Numbered from the stretch's first letter, positions 45,886 to 57,751 are shown. The stretch is DNA of 64,000 nucleotides from Bradyrhizobium niftali (GCF_004571025.1 NZ_SPQT01000033.1:1-64000), one strand, 5' to 3'. The notes: generated by a model not told the origin, from the sequence alone. Translations and numbers: made by a program.

Positions 45886-47628
45886 TTAGGCGCCCCAACG
45901 GGACCAGAATCCGCGCCAGCCGCCGGCCTGGGCCTTGGGCGTGCCGATTTGTTCCGTAAATTCATCGCTTGGGCCCTCGTCATCGATGCCGGGATCATCC
46001 GGGGCACGGACGATCGGGATGACAGCGGGAATCGGGGCGGGTGCGGGCTTGCCGAGGTCGGCGCGGGTCCGGAACACGGGCGTTTCCGCCACCGGCGCTG
46101 ATTCGGCCGGCTCGGGGGCCGGTTCAACCGGCTCGGTGGGCGTGACGACGGGCTCTGCCTTTGGCTCTTCCTTGGCCGCCGGAGGTGAATTGTCCTGCTC
46201 GGCCGGGGCCGATGCAGCCGGAGCGGGTTCCATCGGGGTGTCATTCGCAGGCGCCGTGACCCGTTTCGGCGGCGGGGCCGCCAGCATGGCTTCCTCGAAG
46301 GCCGAGGACTCGATCAAGTCGCCCTTGTCGGAAGGAAGGCTCGCGACCGGCGTCTGCCACTGGAAGGCGTCGAGGCGGCCGGTGACCGGGGAGACCGGGC
46401 GCCAGCGATCACTGACATAGCCGTCGGCGGTCCAGGCCGGATCGTGGCGAGCGCGCACCGCGCGCAAGGTCCAGGCGCGGGCGCGGCCGCCGTCGCCGTG
46501 CTCGGTGCGCTCGATCTCGGCCATCAGCAGTGCGACGCGCTGGGTCGGATCGTTGACGTAGGGCGCCAGCACCGCACGCGCGCGGGCAAACTCGGAGGCA
46601 TCGATCGCGGCACGTGCGAGCGCGAGCTGGCCTTCAATATGGCCGGCTCTGTCGGCAGGCGTCTTGGCCGCAAGCGTCTCGATCCGCTGCAAGCGCTGCC
46701 GTGCGGAATCGCCGATCCTCACATGTGCATAGGCCTCGGCCAGATCGGGATGCGGATTGGCGAGCCAGGCGGCCTCGACCAGCTTCATGGCGCGGCGCAC
46801 CTGATGCGCCTCGCTCTCGAATTTTGCGGCGAGCACCGCGGCCGGCACCAGGGTCGGTGCGAGCTTGATCGCCTCCATCACGCTCTCGCGTGCGACGTCG
46901 CGGTCCATCGTTTGCAATTCCAGCGCGCGTGCGGTGAGCAGCACGCCGCGCTGGCGGCGATAGGCCGGCTTGTCGATCAGGCCCGCGGACAGGTTCGAAT
47001 CGAGGATCGCGAGCGCGCCGCTCCAGTCGCCGCGCGCGCAGCGGAAGCCGAGCACGGCATGCGAGGCCCAGGTCGAGGACGGCGACAGCTTGATCGCTTC
47101 CTCCGCGATCATGACGGCGCCGACCGCATCGTCGGCGCGCTGCGCCTCGATGAACAGGCCGCGCAGGCCGAGCAGCCGCGTATCCTCGCGCTCGGCCATG
47201 GCGCGGAAGGCGCGCTGCGCCTCGCCGCGATTGCCTTCGAGCTGCGCCGACTGGGCGTGCAGCAGCAGCGCGAGCGGATCGTTCGGCGCATGCCGCCGCG
47301 CCGTCTCGGCGTGACGGCGGGCAAGCGCGGTATCGCCATGACCGATCGCGAGCAGGCCGTGGGTGATGGCGTGGCGGCCGCGGGCGTGACGCTTTTCATG
47401 GCGGCGGCGGCGCAAACGCCCCGGCGTCCGCCAGATCGTCGTCAGGATGCTCCAGACGAGCACGACGGCCGCGGCAAAGAGGCCCAGCAGGAACACGAAC
47501 CTCGGCAACGTCGTTGAGGCGCGGAAACCGCCCGCGGTCAGGACGAGATCACCGGGCTGATCGGCAACCCAGGCCGCGCCGGCCGCCGCCAGCGCAATCA
47601 AGACGAGGAAAAGGACGATGCGAAGCAT
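45886..47628 (-). CDS. hemY: HemY-like protein (HemY N-terminal domain, TPR)
   Basis: 580 residues. Two hydrophobic segments (about 2-20 and 40-62) with a short periplasmic loop between them form the HemY N-terminal domain, followed by a cytoplasmic TPR-like helical repeat (about 90-400) and a Pro/Ala/Glu-rich C-terminal 150 residues that look disordered. HemY is linked to heme synthesis in gammaproteobacteria but lacks an enzymatic motif; its mechanism is unsettled. It ends the hemD-mitofilin-hemY operon, 36 bases after the mitofilin gene, supporting a link with hemD. Confidence 0.85.
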   Translation of the reverse strand: MLRIVLFLVLIALAAAGAAWVADQPGDLVLTAGGFRASTTLPRFVFLLGLFAAAVVLVWSILTTIWRTPGRLRRRRHEKRHARGRHAITHGLLAIGHGDTALARRHAETARRHAPNDPLALLLHAQSAQLEGNRGEAQRAFRAMAEREDTRLLGLRGLFIEAQRADDAVGAVMIAEEAIKLSPSSTWASHAVLGFRCARGDWSGALAILDSNLSAGLIDKPAYRRQRGVLLTARALELQTMDRDVARESVMEAIKLAPTLVPAAVLAAKFESEAHQVRRAMKLVEAAWLANPHPDLAEAYAHVRIGDSARQRLQRIETLAAKTPADRAGHIEGQLALARAAIDASEFARARAVLAPYVNDPTQRVALLMAEIERTEHGDGGRARAWTLRAVRARHDPAWTADGYVSDRWRPVSPVTGRLDAFQWQTPVASLPSDKGDLIESSAFEEAMLAAPPPKRVTAPANDTPMEPAPAASAPAEQDNSPPAAKEEPKAEPVVTPTEPVEPAPEPAESAPVAETPVFRTRADLGKPAPAPIPAVIPIVRAPDDPGIDDEGPSDEFTEQIGTPKAQAGGWRGFWSRWGA

Positions 47629-47664
47629 GACGATCCCTATACGCGCTGATTATTGCGCGAAGCT

Positions 47665-48870
47665 TTATTGAGCAGGCTTGACGAGATCCGCCATGGCATC
47701 GTCGGCGAACTTGCGGGACGCGGCGAGCGCGGCATCGCGGGCATTGGCCTTGTCGAGCCAGGCCTGCGCCGGCGCGCGATCGGCATCGGGCAGCGTCTTC
47801 AACTCGCGCCGCGCCTCGACGAAATCATTGCGGAGCGCAGCAGCCGTCACCCGCGCCACGATGGCGCCGCGGTCATTGCCGACCCCGTCGGTCCGCTCGA
47901 TGCGGACGAGTTTTGACGCTCCCGCCTGGAGACGCTCGACGATGCCGGTGCCGCTGGACTGGGCATCCGCCGGCGGCGACAGCTTTGGCACGATGTTGAG
48001 GAGCTCGCGGCTCAGCGCAACCGGTGTCGGGATGCCCGACGATGCAAAGGTGTCGAGTGGCTTCAGCATGTCGGGCTTGGCCGCCAGCGACCGCGCCGCG
48101 GCGAGCTGCGCCTCATAGGGATCGCCATGGCGCACGGCGACGTCGAGCAGGGCCGCCGCCACCACATGGCGCAGCGGCTTGTCGTCCATCGTCTTGGCAT
48201 CAGCGATCTTCTCGCCCTGCTGCGCGAGCTCGGCCCGCTCCGTCTTGCTGGCGCGCTCGAGCTGCGCGATGCGGTCGTTGAGCGCGGCAAGATCAGGCGA
48301 AGCGGCGCCCGGCGAAGATTTCGCATCGTTCAGAGCGCTCGCGGTTTTGTCGGACTGCGCGCGCAGATTGGCGATGTCGCTGCGCAGGCTGCCTGCGGAT
48401 TTTTCCAGCGCATCGATCCGCGCCACCATGGCCGGATCGGCGGCGGGCTTGCCAGCCCTGGCTTCGACCGCGGCAACGCGACCATTCAGGGCGTCGACCG
48501 TCGCGCTTGTCACTTGTGGCGCGGCCGGCGGCGCCTGCACGGCGGGCCAGCCCAGCATCCAGCCGACCCCGATCACGACGGCCGCCGCCACCGCACCGGA
48601 GAGCGGTGCAATGACCCAGGGCGAAACCGGAGGCGACGCGGGAGCGGCCGCAGCCTGCGCCTCGGGGCGCTCCGGCTCGGCGTCGGCCTGCTCGGATTTT
48701 GCCTGCTCGGGCTCGATGTGCTCGCTCGCCGGCGAAGCCTCGGGCTCGCCCGCCACCTCCTGCGGCTGGGTCGAGACTTCGGTCGCCTCGAGGTCGATGG
48801 TGGTCGGGGTACGCTTGGCACGACCGGACTCGGGGGCCAATCCTGCGTCTTCAGGCTTGTCGTCGGCCAT
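47665..48870 (-). CDS. Mitofilin-family (Mic60-like) inner membrane protein
   Basis: 401 residues. A long Glu/Ala-rich cytoplasmic-like N terminus (1-80), one membrane helix (about 84-106, APLSGAVAAAVVIGVGWML), a helical coiled-coil segment (about 130-230, with RSDIANLRAQSDKTASALND), and a C-terminal mitofilin-type domain (about 250-400, including ALLDVAVRHGDPYEAQLAA). In alphaproteobacteria Mic60 relatives shape intracytoplasmic membranes and contact the outer membrane. Coupled with hemD (90-base gap) and hemY. Confidence 0.83.
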   Translation of the reverse strand: MADDKPEDAGLAPESGRAKRTPTTIDLEATEVSTQPQEVAGEPEASPASEHIEPEQAKSEQADAEPERPEAQAAAAPASPPVSPWVIAPLSGAVAAAVVIGVGWMLGWPAVQAPPAAPQVTSATVDALNGRVAAVEARAGKPAADPAMVARIDALEKSAGSLRSDIANLRAQSDKTASALNDAKSSPGAASPDLAALNDRIAQLERASKTERAELAQQGEKIADAKTMDDKPLRHVVAAALLDVAVRHGDPYEAQLAAARSLAAKPDMLKPLDTFASSGIPTPVALSRELLNIVPKLSPPADAQSSGTGIVERLQAGASKLVRIERTDGVGNDRGAIVARVTAAALRNDFVEARRELKTLPDADRAPAQAWLDKANARDAALAASRKFADDAMADLVKPAQ

Positions 48871-48960
48871 CGTGACGGTTCCTCACACTTCCATACCTCG
48901 CGCGGATCCTTGGCAAAGGTCCTTGGATGGACCCGATCGCGTTGGATTCGGCCCGACCTC

Positions 48961-49707
48961 TTACGCCAAACGGGTGCGCAAAGCACGCTCCAAGGTGTCA
49001 AATAAGGCATTTTCGTCCGACTTCGCGGCCACCAGAACCTGCGACGCACCGGCATCGCGCAGCACGCTGGCGACCGTCTCGGACAGGCAGCATTGCGGTA
49101 TGGCCAGCGCCGAGATTTCGACGCCTTCGTCCCGCGCTGCATCCAGGAAGGCCCGCGCGCTGCGCCGGGAGTAGTGCAGCACAGCCTCGATCCCATGCGC
49201 GGCGAAGCCCTCGCAGACATCGCGCGGGAGAATCTTGACCGGTGCCATGCGATAGGTGGTCTGCGTAACCACGTTGAAGCCTTCGGTGCCGAGTTCGCCG
49301 CCGAGATCGCGCGACAGATCCGCGCCGGCGAGATAAAGCAGCGTGCTTTTCTTCTTCAGCACCTTGTCGCGCGCACTTTGTATGACCTTGTCGCGCAGGG
49401 CCGCGGAATCGCCGCCGGCAATGATCACCTCGGCAAAGCCGGCGTCGAGCGCGGCAGTCGCGGTGTGCTCGCCGACCGCGAACAGCGGCAGCTTCAACAG
49501 GCCGAGATCCTGCAATTGCGGCGCGACGGCACGGATAGCATTGGCCGATGTGACGATGATGGCGCTATAGTTCGCCTCGCTCTCGTCGTGGAAAGCGACC
49601 GGCTCGAACTTGAGCACGGGCGCGAGCAGCACCACATGACCCCGCGCGCGCAAATTGTCCGCCGTCGCCTCATTTTCGGGATGCGGCCGTGTGACAAGAA
49701 TGGACAT
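48961..49707 (-). CDS. hemD: Uroporphyrinogen-III synthase
   Basis: 248 residues from the ATG at 49707 (MSILVTRPHPENEA); the in-frame part upstream runs antisense over tsaD and is not coding. The HemD fold is two lobes; recognisable pieces are VLVTRP-type start, ATVVITSANAIRAVA-like (IIVTSANAIRAVAPQ) and FAVGEHTATAALDAGF, and near the end AVLHYSRRSARAFLDA. It closes hydroxymethylbilane into uroporphyrinogen III in heme synthesis. First gene of the hemD-mitofilin-hemY operon; divergent from tsaD with 151 bases between. Confidence 0.92.
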   Translation of the reverse strand: MSILVTRPHPENEATADNLRARGHVVLLAPVLKFEPVAFHDESEANYSAIIVTSANAIRAVAPQLQDLGLLKLPLFAVGEHTATAALDAGFAEVIIAGGDSAALRDKVIQSARDKVLKKKSTLLYLAGADLSRDLGGELGTEGFNVVTQTTYRMAPVKILPRDVCEGFAAHGIEAVLHYSRRSARAFLDAARDEGVEISALAIPQCCLSETVASVLRDAGASQVLVAAKSDENALFDTLERALRTRLA

Positions 49708-49858
49708 CGCTTGTGTTCCCGAACCGCGTGACGGTGACGCATTCGCAAGGACGGCTGCGCGTGACGATTGCGCAAGCCGACCCCGGAATGCTACCGGACG
49801 TACCAGAACTCTGCTTTCCGGATGAGCGCAAGGGCGCAAATTGGATAACAATTCGCCA

Positions 49859-50932
49859 ATGCTGGTATTGGGCATCGAAACCACCTGCGACGAGACCGCC
49901 GCGGCCGTGATCGAGCGCGCGCCTGACGGCAGCGGCAAGATCCTGTCCAACATCGTGCGGTCGCAGGTCGAGGAGCATGCCCGTTTCGGCGGCGTGGTGC
50001 CGGAGATTGCCGCCCGCGCGCATGTCGACCTGCTCGACGGCATCATAGACCGCGCCATGCGCGAGGCCGGCATCGACTTCGCCCAGCTCAATGGCGTCGC
50101 GGCGGCCGCGGGACCGGGCCTGATCGGCGGCGTCATCGTCGGGCTCACCACCGCGAAGGCGATCGCGTTGGTGCACGACACGCCGCTGGTCGCGGTGAAC
50201 CATCTGGAGGCGCACGCGCTGACGCCGCGCCTCACCGACGGAATCGAATTTCCGTACTGCCTGTTCCTCGCCTCCGGCGGCCATACCCAGATCGTCGCGG
50301 TCACCGGCGTCGGCCAATATGTGCGACTCGGTACCACGGTCGACGACGCCATCGGCGAAGCCTTCGACAAGGTCGCGAAGATGCTGGGCCTGCCCTATCC
50401 CGGCGGACCGCAGGTCGAGCGCTCGGCGGCAAGCGGCGATGCCGCGCGCTTTGCCTTTCCGCGGCCGATGCAGGGCAGGCCGGATGCCAACTTCTCGCTG
50501 TCGGGATTGAAGACCGCGGTGCGCAACGAAGCGAGCCGTATCGCCGAGATCACGCCGCAGGACATCAGCGATCTCTGTGCAAGCTTCCAGGCCGCCGTGC
50601 TGGACTCGACGGCCGACCGGCTGAGTGTCGGCTTGAGACTTTTCCGCGAACAGTTCGGCGCGCCGCGTGCGCTCGTGGCCGCCGGCGGCGTCGCCGCCAA
50701 TCAGGCGATCCGCGGCGCGCTGCACGACGTCGCGCGGCAGGCCGGGACGCAACTGATCATGCCGCCGCCCGCGCTCTGCACCGACAACGGCGCGATGATC
50801 GCCTGGGCCGGCGCCGAGCGGCTCGCGCTGGGAATGACCGACACGATGGAAGCCCAGCCCCGCGCACGCTGGCTGCTCGACGCGAATGCGACAGCGCCCG
50901 CGGGCTACGGCAAGACGCGAGCGGGATTCTAG
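49859..50932 (+). CDS. tsaD: tRNA N6-threonylcarbamoyladenosine transferase subunit
   Basis: 357 residues from the ATG at 49859 ([15 protein letters not shown]); a TTG 18 bases upstream is in frame and possible. TsaD with TsaB and TsaE transfers threonylcarbamoyl to A37 of tRNAs reading ANN codons. The ASKHA/sugar-kinase-like motifs GIETTCDET, metal-binding NHLEAHAL (H115, H119), ASGGHT, and LSGLKTAVR are intact. It is followed by gpsA with only two bases between. Confidence 0.95.
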   Translation: MLVLGIETTCDETAAAVIERAPDGSGKILSNIVRSQVEEHARFGGVVPEIAARAHVDLLDGIIDRAMREAGIDFAQLNGVAAAAGPGLIGGVIVGLTTAKAIALVHDTPLVAVNHLEAHALTPRLTDGIEFPYCLFLASGGHTQIVAVTGVGQYVRLGTTVDDAIGEAFDKVAKMLGLPYPGGPQVERSAASGDAARFAFPRPMQGRPDANFSLSGLKTAVRNEASRIAEITPQDISDLCASFQAAVLDSTADRLSVGLRLFREQFGAPRALVAAGGVAANQAIRGALHDVARQAGTQLIMPPPALCTDNGAMIAWAGAERLALGMTDTMEAQPRARWLLDANATAPAGYGKTRAGF

Positions 50933-50934
50933 CG

Positions 50935-51915
50935 ATGACCGCGTTCCAATCCGTTGCGGTGATCGGAGCGGGCGCCTGGGGTACGGCGCTGGCGATGGTG
51001 GCAGCGCGGGCCGGGCGGAGCGTCACGCTCTGGGCCCGCAACGCCGAGCATGCGGCGCGGATTGCATCGACCCGCGACAATCCACGGCTGCCCGGCGTGC
51101 GCCTCGCGCAGGAAATTGTCGTGACGAGCGAGCTGGCGCTCGCCGCGCGCGCGGACATGCTTCTGATCGCAACGCCGGCGCAGCATCTGCGCGGCGCCGT
51201 CAACATGCTGGCCACGCATCTGACGACGCAGACGCCTGTCGTCGCCTGTGCCAAGGGCATCGAGCACGGCACCCACAAATTCATGACCGACGTGATCGCC
51301 GAAGCCGCACTGCACGCGCAGCCGGCGATCCTGTCGGGCCCGAGCTTTGCCGACGACGTCGCACGCGGCCTGCCGACGGCGGTGACGCTGGCGGCCAAGG
51401 AGGAAGAGCTGGCCAGCAGCCTGGTGCAGGCGCTGGGCTCGCCGACGTTCCGGCCCTATCACTCCACCGACGTCCGCGGCGTCGAGATCGGCGGCGCCGC
51501 CAAGAACGTGCTGGCGATCGCCGCCGGAATCGTGGTCGGCCGCAACCTCGGGGCCTCCGCGCTCGCCGCGCTGACCACGCGCGGCTTCAGCGAGCTGGCA
51601 CGGCTCGGCCGCGCCTGCGGCGCGCGCACGGAAACGCTCTCGGGCCTCTCCGGCCTCGGCGATCTGCTGCTGAGCTGTTCGACCGCGCAATCGCGCAATT
51701 TCGCGCTCGGCATCGCGCTCGGCCGCGGCGAGGCGGCGCCGGCGGGCAAGCTTGCGGAAGGCGCATTCACCGCGCCGGTGCTGGTCGAGCTCGCGGCCGC
51801 ACGGAACGTCGACATGCCGGTCTCGCAAGCGGTCGCTGCCATCCTCGACAACAAATTGACGATCGACGCCGCGATCGAAGGGCTGTTGACGCGGCCGTTC
51901 AAGGCCGAGGAATGA
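50935..51915 (+). CDS. gpsA: Glycerol-3-phosphate dehydrogenase [NAD(P)+]
   Basis: 326 residues. NAD(P)-binding GAGAWG (11-16), the catalytic-domain segment [31 protein letters not shown] and [17 protein letters not shown] are intact. It makes sn-glycerol-3-phosphate from DHAP for phospholipid synthesis. Immediately follows tsaD, an order common in Rhizobiales, so they are co-transcribed. Downstream is a palindromic repeat and then the EVE gene. Confidence 0.95.
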   Translation: MTAFQSVAVIGAGAWGTALAMVAARAGRSVTLWARNAEHAARIASTRDNPRLPGVRLAQEIVVTSELALAARADMLLIATPAQHLRGAVNMLATHLTTQTPVVACAKGIEHGTHKFMTDVIAEAALHAQPAILSGPSFADDVARGLPTAVTLAAKEEELASSLVQALGSPTFRPYHSTDVRGVEIGGAAKNVLAIAAGIVVGRNLGASALAALTTRGFSELARLGRACGARTETLSGLSGLGDLLLSCSTAQSRNFALGIALGRGEAAPAGKLAEGAFTAPVLVELAAARNVDMPVSQAVAAILDNKLTIDAAIEGLLTRPFKAEE

Positions 51916-51923
51916 CATCTTCC

Positions 51924-52048
51924 GTCATGCCCGCTCTTGTCTCGGGCATCCACGTCTTGATATTGAACACGGAAGCAGAGACGTGGATGGCCGGGCATAG
52001 GCGAGCGGAAGCGACGCCGTCCTTCGGACGGCTATGCCCAGCCATGAT
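51924..52048. repeat. Palindromic repeat, GTCATGCCCGGGC family, variant copy 3
   Basis: GTCATGCCCGC at the left, CACGTCTTGA and GAGACGTGGATGGCC in the middle and GCTATGCCCAGCCATGAT at the right. The right arm has drifted. Between gpsA and the EVE gene. Confidence 0.7.
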
Positions 52049-52066
52049 GAACGGATAGGGCGCGTG

Positions 52067-52480
52067 ATGAACTACTGGCTGGTGAAATCCGAACCGTCGG
52101 TGTGGTCCTGGGATCAGCAGGTGGCGAAGGGCGCCAAGGGCGAAGCCTGGACGGGGGTGCGCAATTACACCGCGCGCCAGAACCTCGTCGCCATGAAGAA
52201 GGGCGACAAGGCGTTCTTCTATCATTCCAACGAGGGCAAGGAGATCGTCGGCATCGCGGAGGTCATCAAGGAGGCCTATCCCGATCCGACCGACAAGACC
52301 GAAAAATTCGTCTGCGTCGACATCAAGGCCGACAAGCCGCTGAAGACGCCGGTGACGATGGTCGCGATCAAGGCCGAGAAGAAGCTCGCCGACATGGCGC
52401 TGGTGAAATATTCGCGCCTGTCGGTGCAGCCGGTCACGGCGGAGGAGTGGAAGCTCGTCTGCAAGATGGGCGGGGTTTAG
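52067..52480 (+). CDS. EVE-domain protein
   Basis: 137 residues from the ATG at 52067 (MNYWLVKSEPSVWSWDQQ), the usual EVE start. EVE signature: YWLVKSEP, then WTGVRNYTARQNLVAMKKGD and FYHSNEGKEIVGIAEV. EVE is a PUA-like fold that reads modified bases in DNA or RNA; function here unknown, often beside tRNA/ribosome or restriction genes. It follows gpsA in the same direction but with a repeat between. Confidence 0.9.
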   Translation: MNYWLVKSEPSVWSWDQQVAKGAKGEAWTGVRNYTARQNLVAMKKGDKAFFYHSNEGKEIVGIAEVIKEAYPDPTDKTEKFVCVDIKADKPLKTPVTMVAIKAEKKLADMALVKYSRLSVQPVTAEEWKLVCKMGGV

Positions 52481-52488
52481 TTGCTGCC

Positions 52489-52571
52489 GTAGCCCGGATG
52501 GAGCGCAGCGCAATCCGGAAAAGTCTTCACGCCGCACGATCCCGGATTACGCTTCGCTCCATCCGGGCTAC
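52489..52571. repeat. Palindromic repeat, GTAGCCCGGATGGAGCG arms
   Basis: GTAGCCCGGATGGAGCG at the left and CGCTCCATCCGGGCTAC at the right are exact inverted copies of 17 bases, with CAATCCGG and CCGGATTAC inside. Between the EVE gene and the convergent cyclase. Confidence 0.85.
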
Positions 52572-52582
52572 GATACCCGAGC

Positions 52583-53662
52583 TCACGTCTCCGGCAGCGC
52601 GAAGACCTCGCATGGCGCGGCAATGCCGCGCAGCGAATGCGATCCCAGCGCAACGAGAGCCGTGTCCGTCTCCGCGGCGAGCGCGCCCGACACCAGCACG
52701 GTCTCGCGAAGCGGCTTGCACAATCCCTCGAGCCGGCTGGCGAGATTGACGGCGGGACCGATCGCCGTGAAATCGAGCCGGTTGGCGGCGCCGATATTGC
52801 CCCACAGCATCTCGCCGAGATGGAGCGCGGCGCCAAACGCGAGCGGCGGCAGGCCCTGGTTGCGGCGCTCATTGTTGAGATGGGCCATCCCGGCCCTGGC
52901 CGCGCTGGCGGCGCGCAAGGCCGCATCGCACGCCCGGCGCGGTGATGCCTCGACTACCGGAAAAATCGCGAGCACGCCGTCGCCGATGAATTTCAGCACC
53001 TCGCCGCCAAAGGCGTGGACGGCACCGGCGATGCGGTCGAACCAGGCGTCGAGCGCCGCGATGACCTGGGCCGGCGGTGTGGTTTCCGACAGGATCGTGA
53101 AGTCGCGCAGGTCCGCATAGAGCAGCGCGGCCTGAATGGTTTCGCCGAGGTCGCGCCGCAGCGGTGCCGCCAGCACCCGCGCGGCGCTGCGCTTGCCAAG
53201 ATAGGCATCCAGCGTCGCCCGCAACGTGTCGCGCGCAGCGAGCACGGCAAGGGGCGTCGCGGCAAAACGCGCGGCCTGGCGCAGTTGCTCGATTTCATCC
53301 GCGGTGAACGGACGCGGTCCGATCCAGCCGAGCAATGGCCCATCGGACCGCCCGACGACATCTTCGTGCACGGCACCGTCCGCAATGCCGCGGAGCCAGC
53401 GGCGACCGGCATCGTTGGGCGGGTCGGGTGCCAATCCGCCCGGTGCAAAGCCGAGCGCTTCGATCACCGTGCCGTTCTCGGCTCGCCACAGCCAGGTCCG
53501 CTTCGCGATCAGCGGGTGTGGCACCTCCAGCGTCAGGCTGCCTGCCGCAAGCGGCACGCCGTCGGCGACCAAGTGCGCGCCGAGTTCCGCAAGCAGGCGG
53601 TCGGCTCCGGGACTATCGGAGGCGGCGTCGACGAGCCAGGCGAGGGTCGGAGCGAGGTGCAT
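52583..53662 (-). CDS. Class III adenylate cyclase with N-terminal sensory domain
   Basis: 359 residues from the ATG at 53662 (MHLAPTLAWLVD); an earlier in-frame ATG at 53734 is possible. N-terminal about 170 residues without a recognised fold (includes LGFAPGGLAPDPPND). C-terminal cyclase domain: LYADLRDFTILS (metal Asp), LKFIGDGVLAIFP (Lys for ATP and second Asp), FTAIGPAVNLASRLEGL (Asn and Arg). It should form cAMP. No membrane helix. It ends at a palindromic repeat and is convergent with the EVE gene. Confidence 0.85.
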   Translation of the reverse strand: MHLAPTLAWLVDAASDSPGADRLLAELGAHLVADGVPLAAGSLTLEVPHPLIAKRTWLWRAENGTVIEALGFAPGGLAPDPPNDAGRRWLRGIADGAVHEDVVGRSDGPLLGWIGPRPFTADEIEQLRQAARFAATPLAVLAARDTLRATLDAYLGKRSAARVLAAPLRRDLGETIQAALLYADLRDFTILSETTPPAQVIAALDAWFDRIAGAVHAFGGEVLKFIGDGVLAIFPVVEASPRRACDAALRAASAARAGMAHLNNERRNQGLPPLAFGAALHLGEMLWGNIGAANRLDFTAIGPAVNLASRLEGLCKPLRETVLVSGALAAETDTALVALGSHSLRGIAAPCEVFALPET

Positions 53663-53765
53663 GGCCCGATCATGGCGAAGGCAGGCCGTCTTTGTCACGA
53701 GGCAATCCTTGACGTACCGCTCGGCCGCCGCCATGTCCCAATGTCAGCCCCAGGGATGATCGCCG

Positions 53766-54221
53766 ATGACCGAACCGTTCGTAGTGCGACGCGAGACCCA
53801 GATCGCAGCCCCACGTGCCACCGTCTTCGCCTATTTGACCGATCCCGAGAAGATCTTGAGCTGGATGGGCTCCGACGCGACCACGGAGCTGCATCCCGGC
53901 GGGCTCTATCTGCTCAAGGGCGTCGGCCCGCGCGGCGGCTCAGCCCGCGGCGCCTTCCGCGAGGTCGTGCCGGTGCATCGTCTGGCCTACACGTTTGGCT
54001 GGGAGGGCGGCCAGGAAGTGCAGCCCGGCTCGAGCCTGATCGAGATCGACCTGATCGAGCGCGACGGCGGCACGCTGCTGCGCATGACCCATAGCGGGCT
54101 GCCGACCGAGGAACAGGCCGCCGCACACGCGACGGGTTGGGCGCACTATCTGGAGCGACTCACCGCCGCAGCCGCAGGCAACGATCCCGGTCCCGACAAG
54201 GGTGTTTCAGACAAGATGTAG
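53766..54221 (+). CDS. SRPBCC-family (AHSA1-like) protein
   Basis: 151 residues. The start-related lipid-binding fold is shown by ETQIAAPRATVFAYLTDPEKILSWMG at the N terminus and EVVPVHRLAYTFGWEGG with LLRMTHSGLP later. SRPBCC proteins bind a hydrophobic ligand or act with other regulators; the AHSA1 group is typical for this shape. It is divergent from the cyclase gene and convergent with topoisomerase IB across 11 bases, so no operon. Confidence 0.88.
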   Translation: MTEPFVVRRETQIAAPRATVFAYLTDPEKILSWMGSDATTELHPGGLYLLKGVGPRGGSARGAFREVVPVHRLAYTFGWEGGQEVQPGSSLIEIDLIERDGGTLLRMTHSGLPTEEQAAAHATGWAHYLERLTAAAAGNDPGPDKGVSDKM

Positions 54222-54232
54222 CGGCGGGCGGC

Positions 54233-55402
54233 TTAGACCGCCGCGGTCGCGACCACCTGCGCCAGAAGCTGCTCGCGCCTTGCCTGCGAGCGCTGGCCCT
54301 TCATGGTCGCGGCGAAACGCTCGAGGATGCCGTCCTCGAAGGCGGTGACGATGGTGTCGTGGACATAGCTCTTGCGGCAGATCGCCGGCGTGTTGGAGAG
54401 CTTGTCGGCCGCGGCACGGATCGCGTCCAGCACCTGCTTCTTGCGGCCGCGCTGGCTGGTCGCCGGCGTGATCCGCGACAGCGATTCCACCACAACGGCT
54501 GAGGCCATCAGCGTGCGAAAATCCTTCAGCGAAATCTTGATGCCGGCGATCTCGCGCAAGAACGCGTTCACCTGCGTGGTGTTGACCGCGCGCACGATGC
54601 CGTAGGCATCGCGATACTGGAACATGCGCTTGCCGGGAACGCCGCGCAGGATGCCGATGGCGCGCACCAGCTTGGCCGCGTCGCATTCCTTGCGCACTGC
54701 CTTGCCGCCCTTCGCCTTGAAGGTCAGCACGAAGCAATCGTCTTCCAGCGTCACGTTCGACTTCAGCAGCGTGGTGGCGCCGCGGGTGCCGTTGAGGCGG
54801 GCATAGGATTCGTTGCCGGGACGGATCGCGGTGCGCGCGATCAATTCGATCACGGCCGAGAGCGCGAACTCGCGCGTCGGCTCGTCGCCCGACAGGAACG
54901 CCGAGACCTTGCGCCGGATCTTTGGCAACGCGCCGACGAGCTTCTCCAGGCGATGCGCCTTGCGGTGCTCGCGGACCTTCTCCCAGTCGGCGTGATAGCG
55001 ATATTGCAGCCGGCCCGCGGCATCGCGTCCCACGGCCTGGAGATGCGTGCTCGGATCGGCCGAGTAGCGCACCTCGCGATAGGCCGGCGGCACCGCCATG
55101 GCGTGCAGCCGGCGGATGGTGCGGGCGTCGCGGATATGAGCGCCGTTGGGGCGGACGAAGGAATAGCCCTTGCCGCGCTTGATGCGGCGGATGGTCAGCT
55201 CGTTCTGGTCGCCGAGCCGCAGGCCATGCTCCCTGGCGAGCGCCTCGACTGTCGCCGCGGGCGCCGCGTCGAAGACCTTTTTCGGGCTGAGGCGCGCTGA
55301 TGCGGCCGGTTTCGGCCATTGTCCGAGGGCTTTGGCCAGCGCAATAGCGGAAGGATCGGCGGAAGCGGGCCGCATCGTCCCGAGATTCTGCTGATCCATC
55401 AT
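54233..55402 (-). CDS. DNA topoisomerase IB (poxvirus/eukaryote-type)
   Basis: 389 residues. The catalytic Tyr is in CRKSYVHD (Y346); the N-terminal region (ARLSPKKVF, LTIRRIKRGKGYSFV), and the segment SYARLNGTRGATTLL and RDAYGIVRAVN match the type IB catalytic domain with its RKxxR-type Arg and Lys. It relaxes supercoils by a 3'-phosphotyrosyl intermediate. Type IB enzymes occur in some bacteria, including rhizobia. It is a stand-alone minus-strand gene. Confidence 0.92.
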   Translation of the reverse strand: MMDQQNLGTMRPASADPSAIALAKALGQWPKPAASARLSPKKVFDAAPAATVEALAREHGLRLGDQNELTIRRIKRGKGYSFVRPNGAHIRDARTIRRLHAMAVPPAYREVRYSADPSTHLQAVGRDAAGRLQYRYHADWEKVREHRKAHRLEKLVGALPKIRRKVSAFLSGDEPTREFALSAVIELIARTAIRPGNESYARLNGTRGATTLLKSNVTLEDDCFVLTFKAKGGKAVRKECDAAKLVRAIGILRGVPGKRMFQYRDAYGIVRAVNTTQVNAFLREIAGIKISLKDFRTLMASAVVVESLSRITPATSQRGRKKQVLDAIRAAADKLSNTPAICRKSYVHDTIVTAFEDGILERFAATMKGQRSQARREQLLAQVVATAAV

Positions 55403-55804
55403 AGTGTTACGCCTTAGCCCTGCCTGTTACCGGTCAATGCCGCTGTTCTGATGTTTGTTCCAAGGGGTCTCTTTGGACCCGGGTTGGCCATTTAGGGTGT
55501 TCCGAACCGTATTGCGAGTCCCGAATCAGTGAGAGACGGTTTCTAAATACCTCCGAACGCTGCATGGGGGCTCTGCGCCGGTCCGTTCCGGAGATTTCGG
55601 TAAAGAGCCGAAAGGCGCCTCATGGCCTGTTTCAGATTTGCGACAGCCGGCCTGCGCAGCTTGATCCTCCGCATGGTCGGCCGCTCGCCGAAGGTCCAGC
55701 TTGTGCACCTTGTCGGGTCCGGTTAGCCCGACGCATAATCGGTTCAACGATCAAGTCGGCTCGCCGGTCGCTTGTGTTCGGCTTGCCGCATCTGGAGGGA
55801 AACA
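55403..55804. other. Gene-free 402-base spacer upstream of acsA
   Basis: Between the divergent topoisomerase and acsA genes. It contains no persuasive coding frame. Short inverted segments (CCAAGGGGTCTCTTTGGACC-like and CGGTAAAGAGCCG) are visible but not strong. The end, GGAGGGAAACA, is the acsA ribosome site. Promoters for both genes must lie here. Confidence 0.5.

Positions 55805-57751
<1,947 letters not shown>

Noticed and set aside
49708-50370. Minus-strand frame extending hemD upstream to 469 residues
   Set aside because: The extension runs antisense across tsaD, with no domain; hemD has a clear start at 49707.
55403-55804. A small gene upstream of acsA
   Set aside because: Frames here have no ribosome site or domain and the segment contains both divergent promoters.
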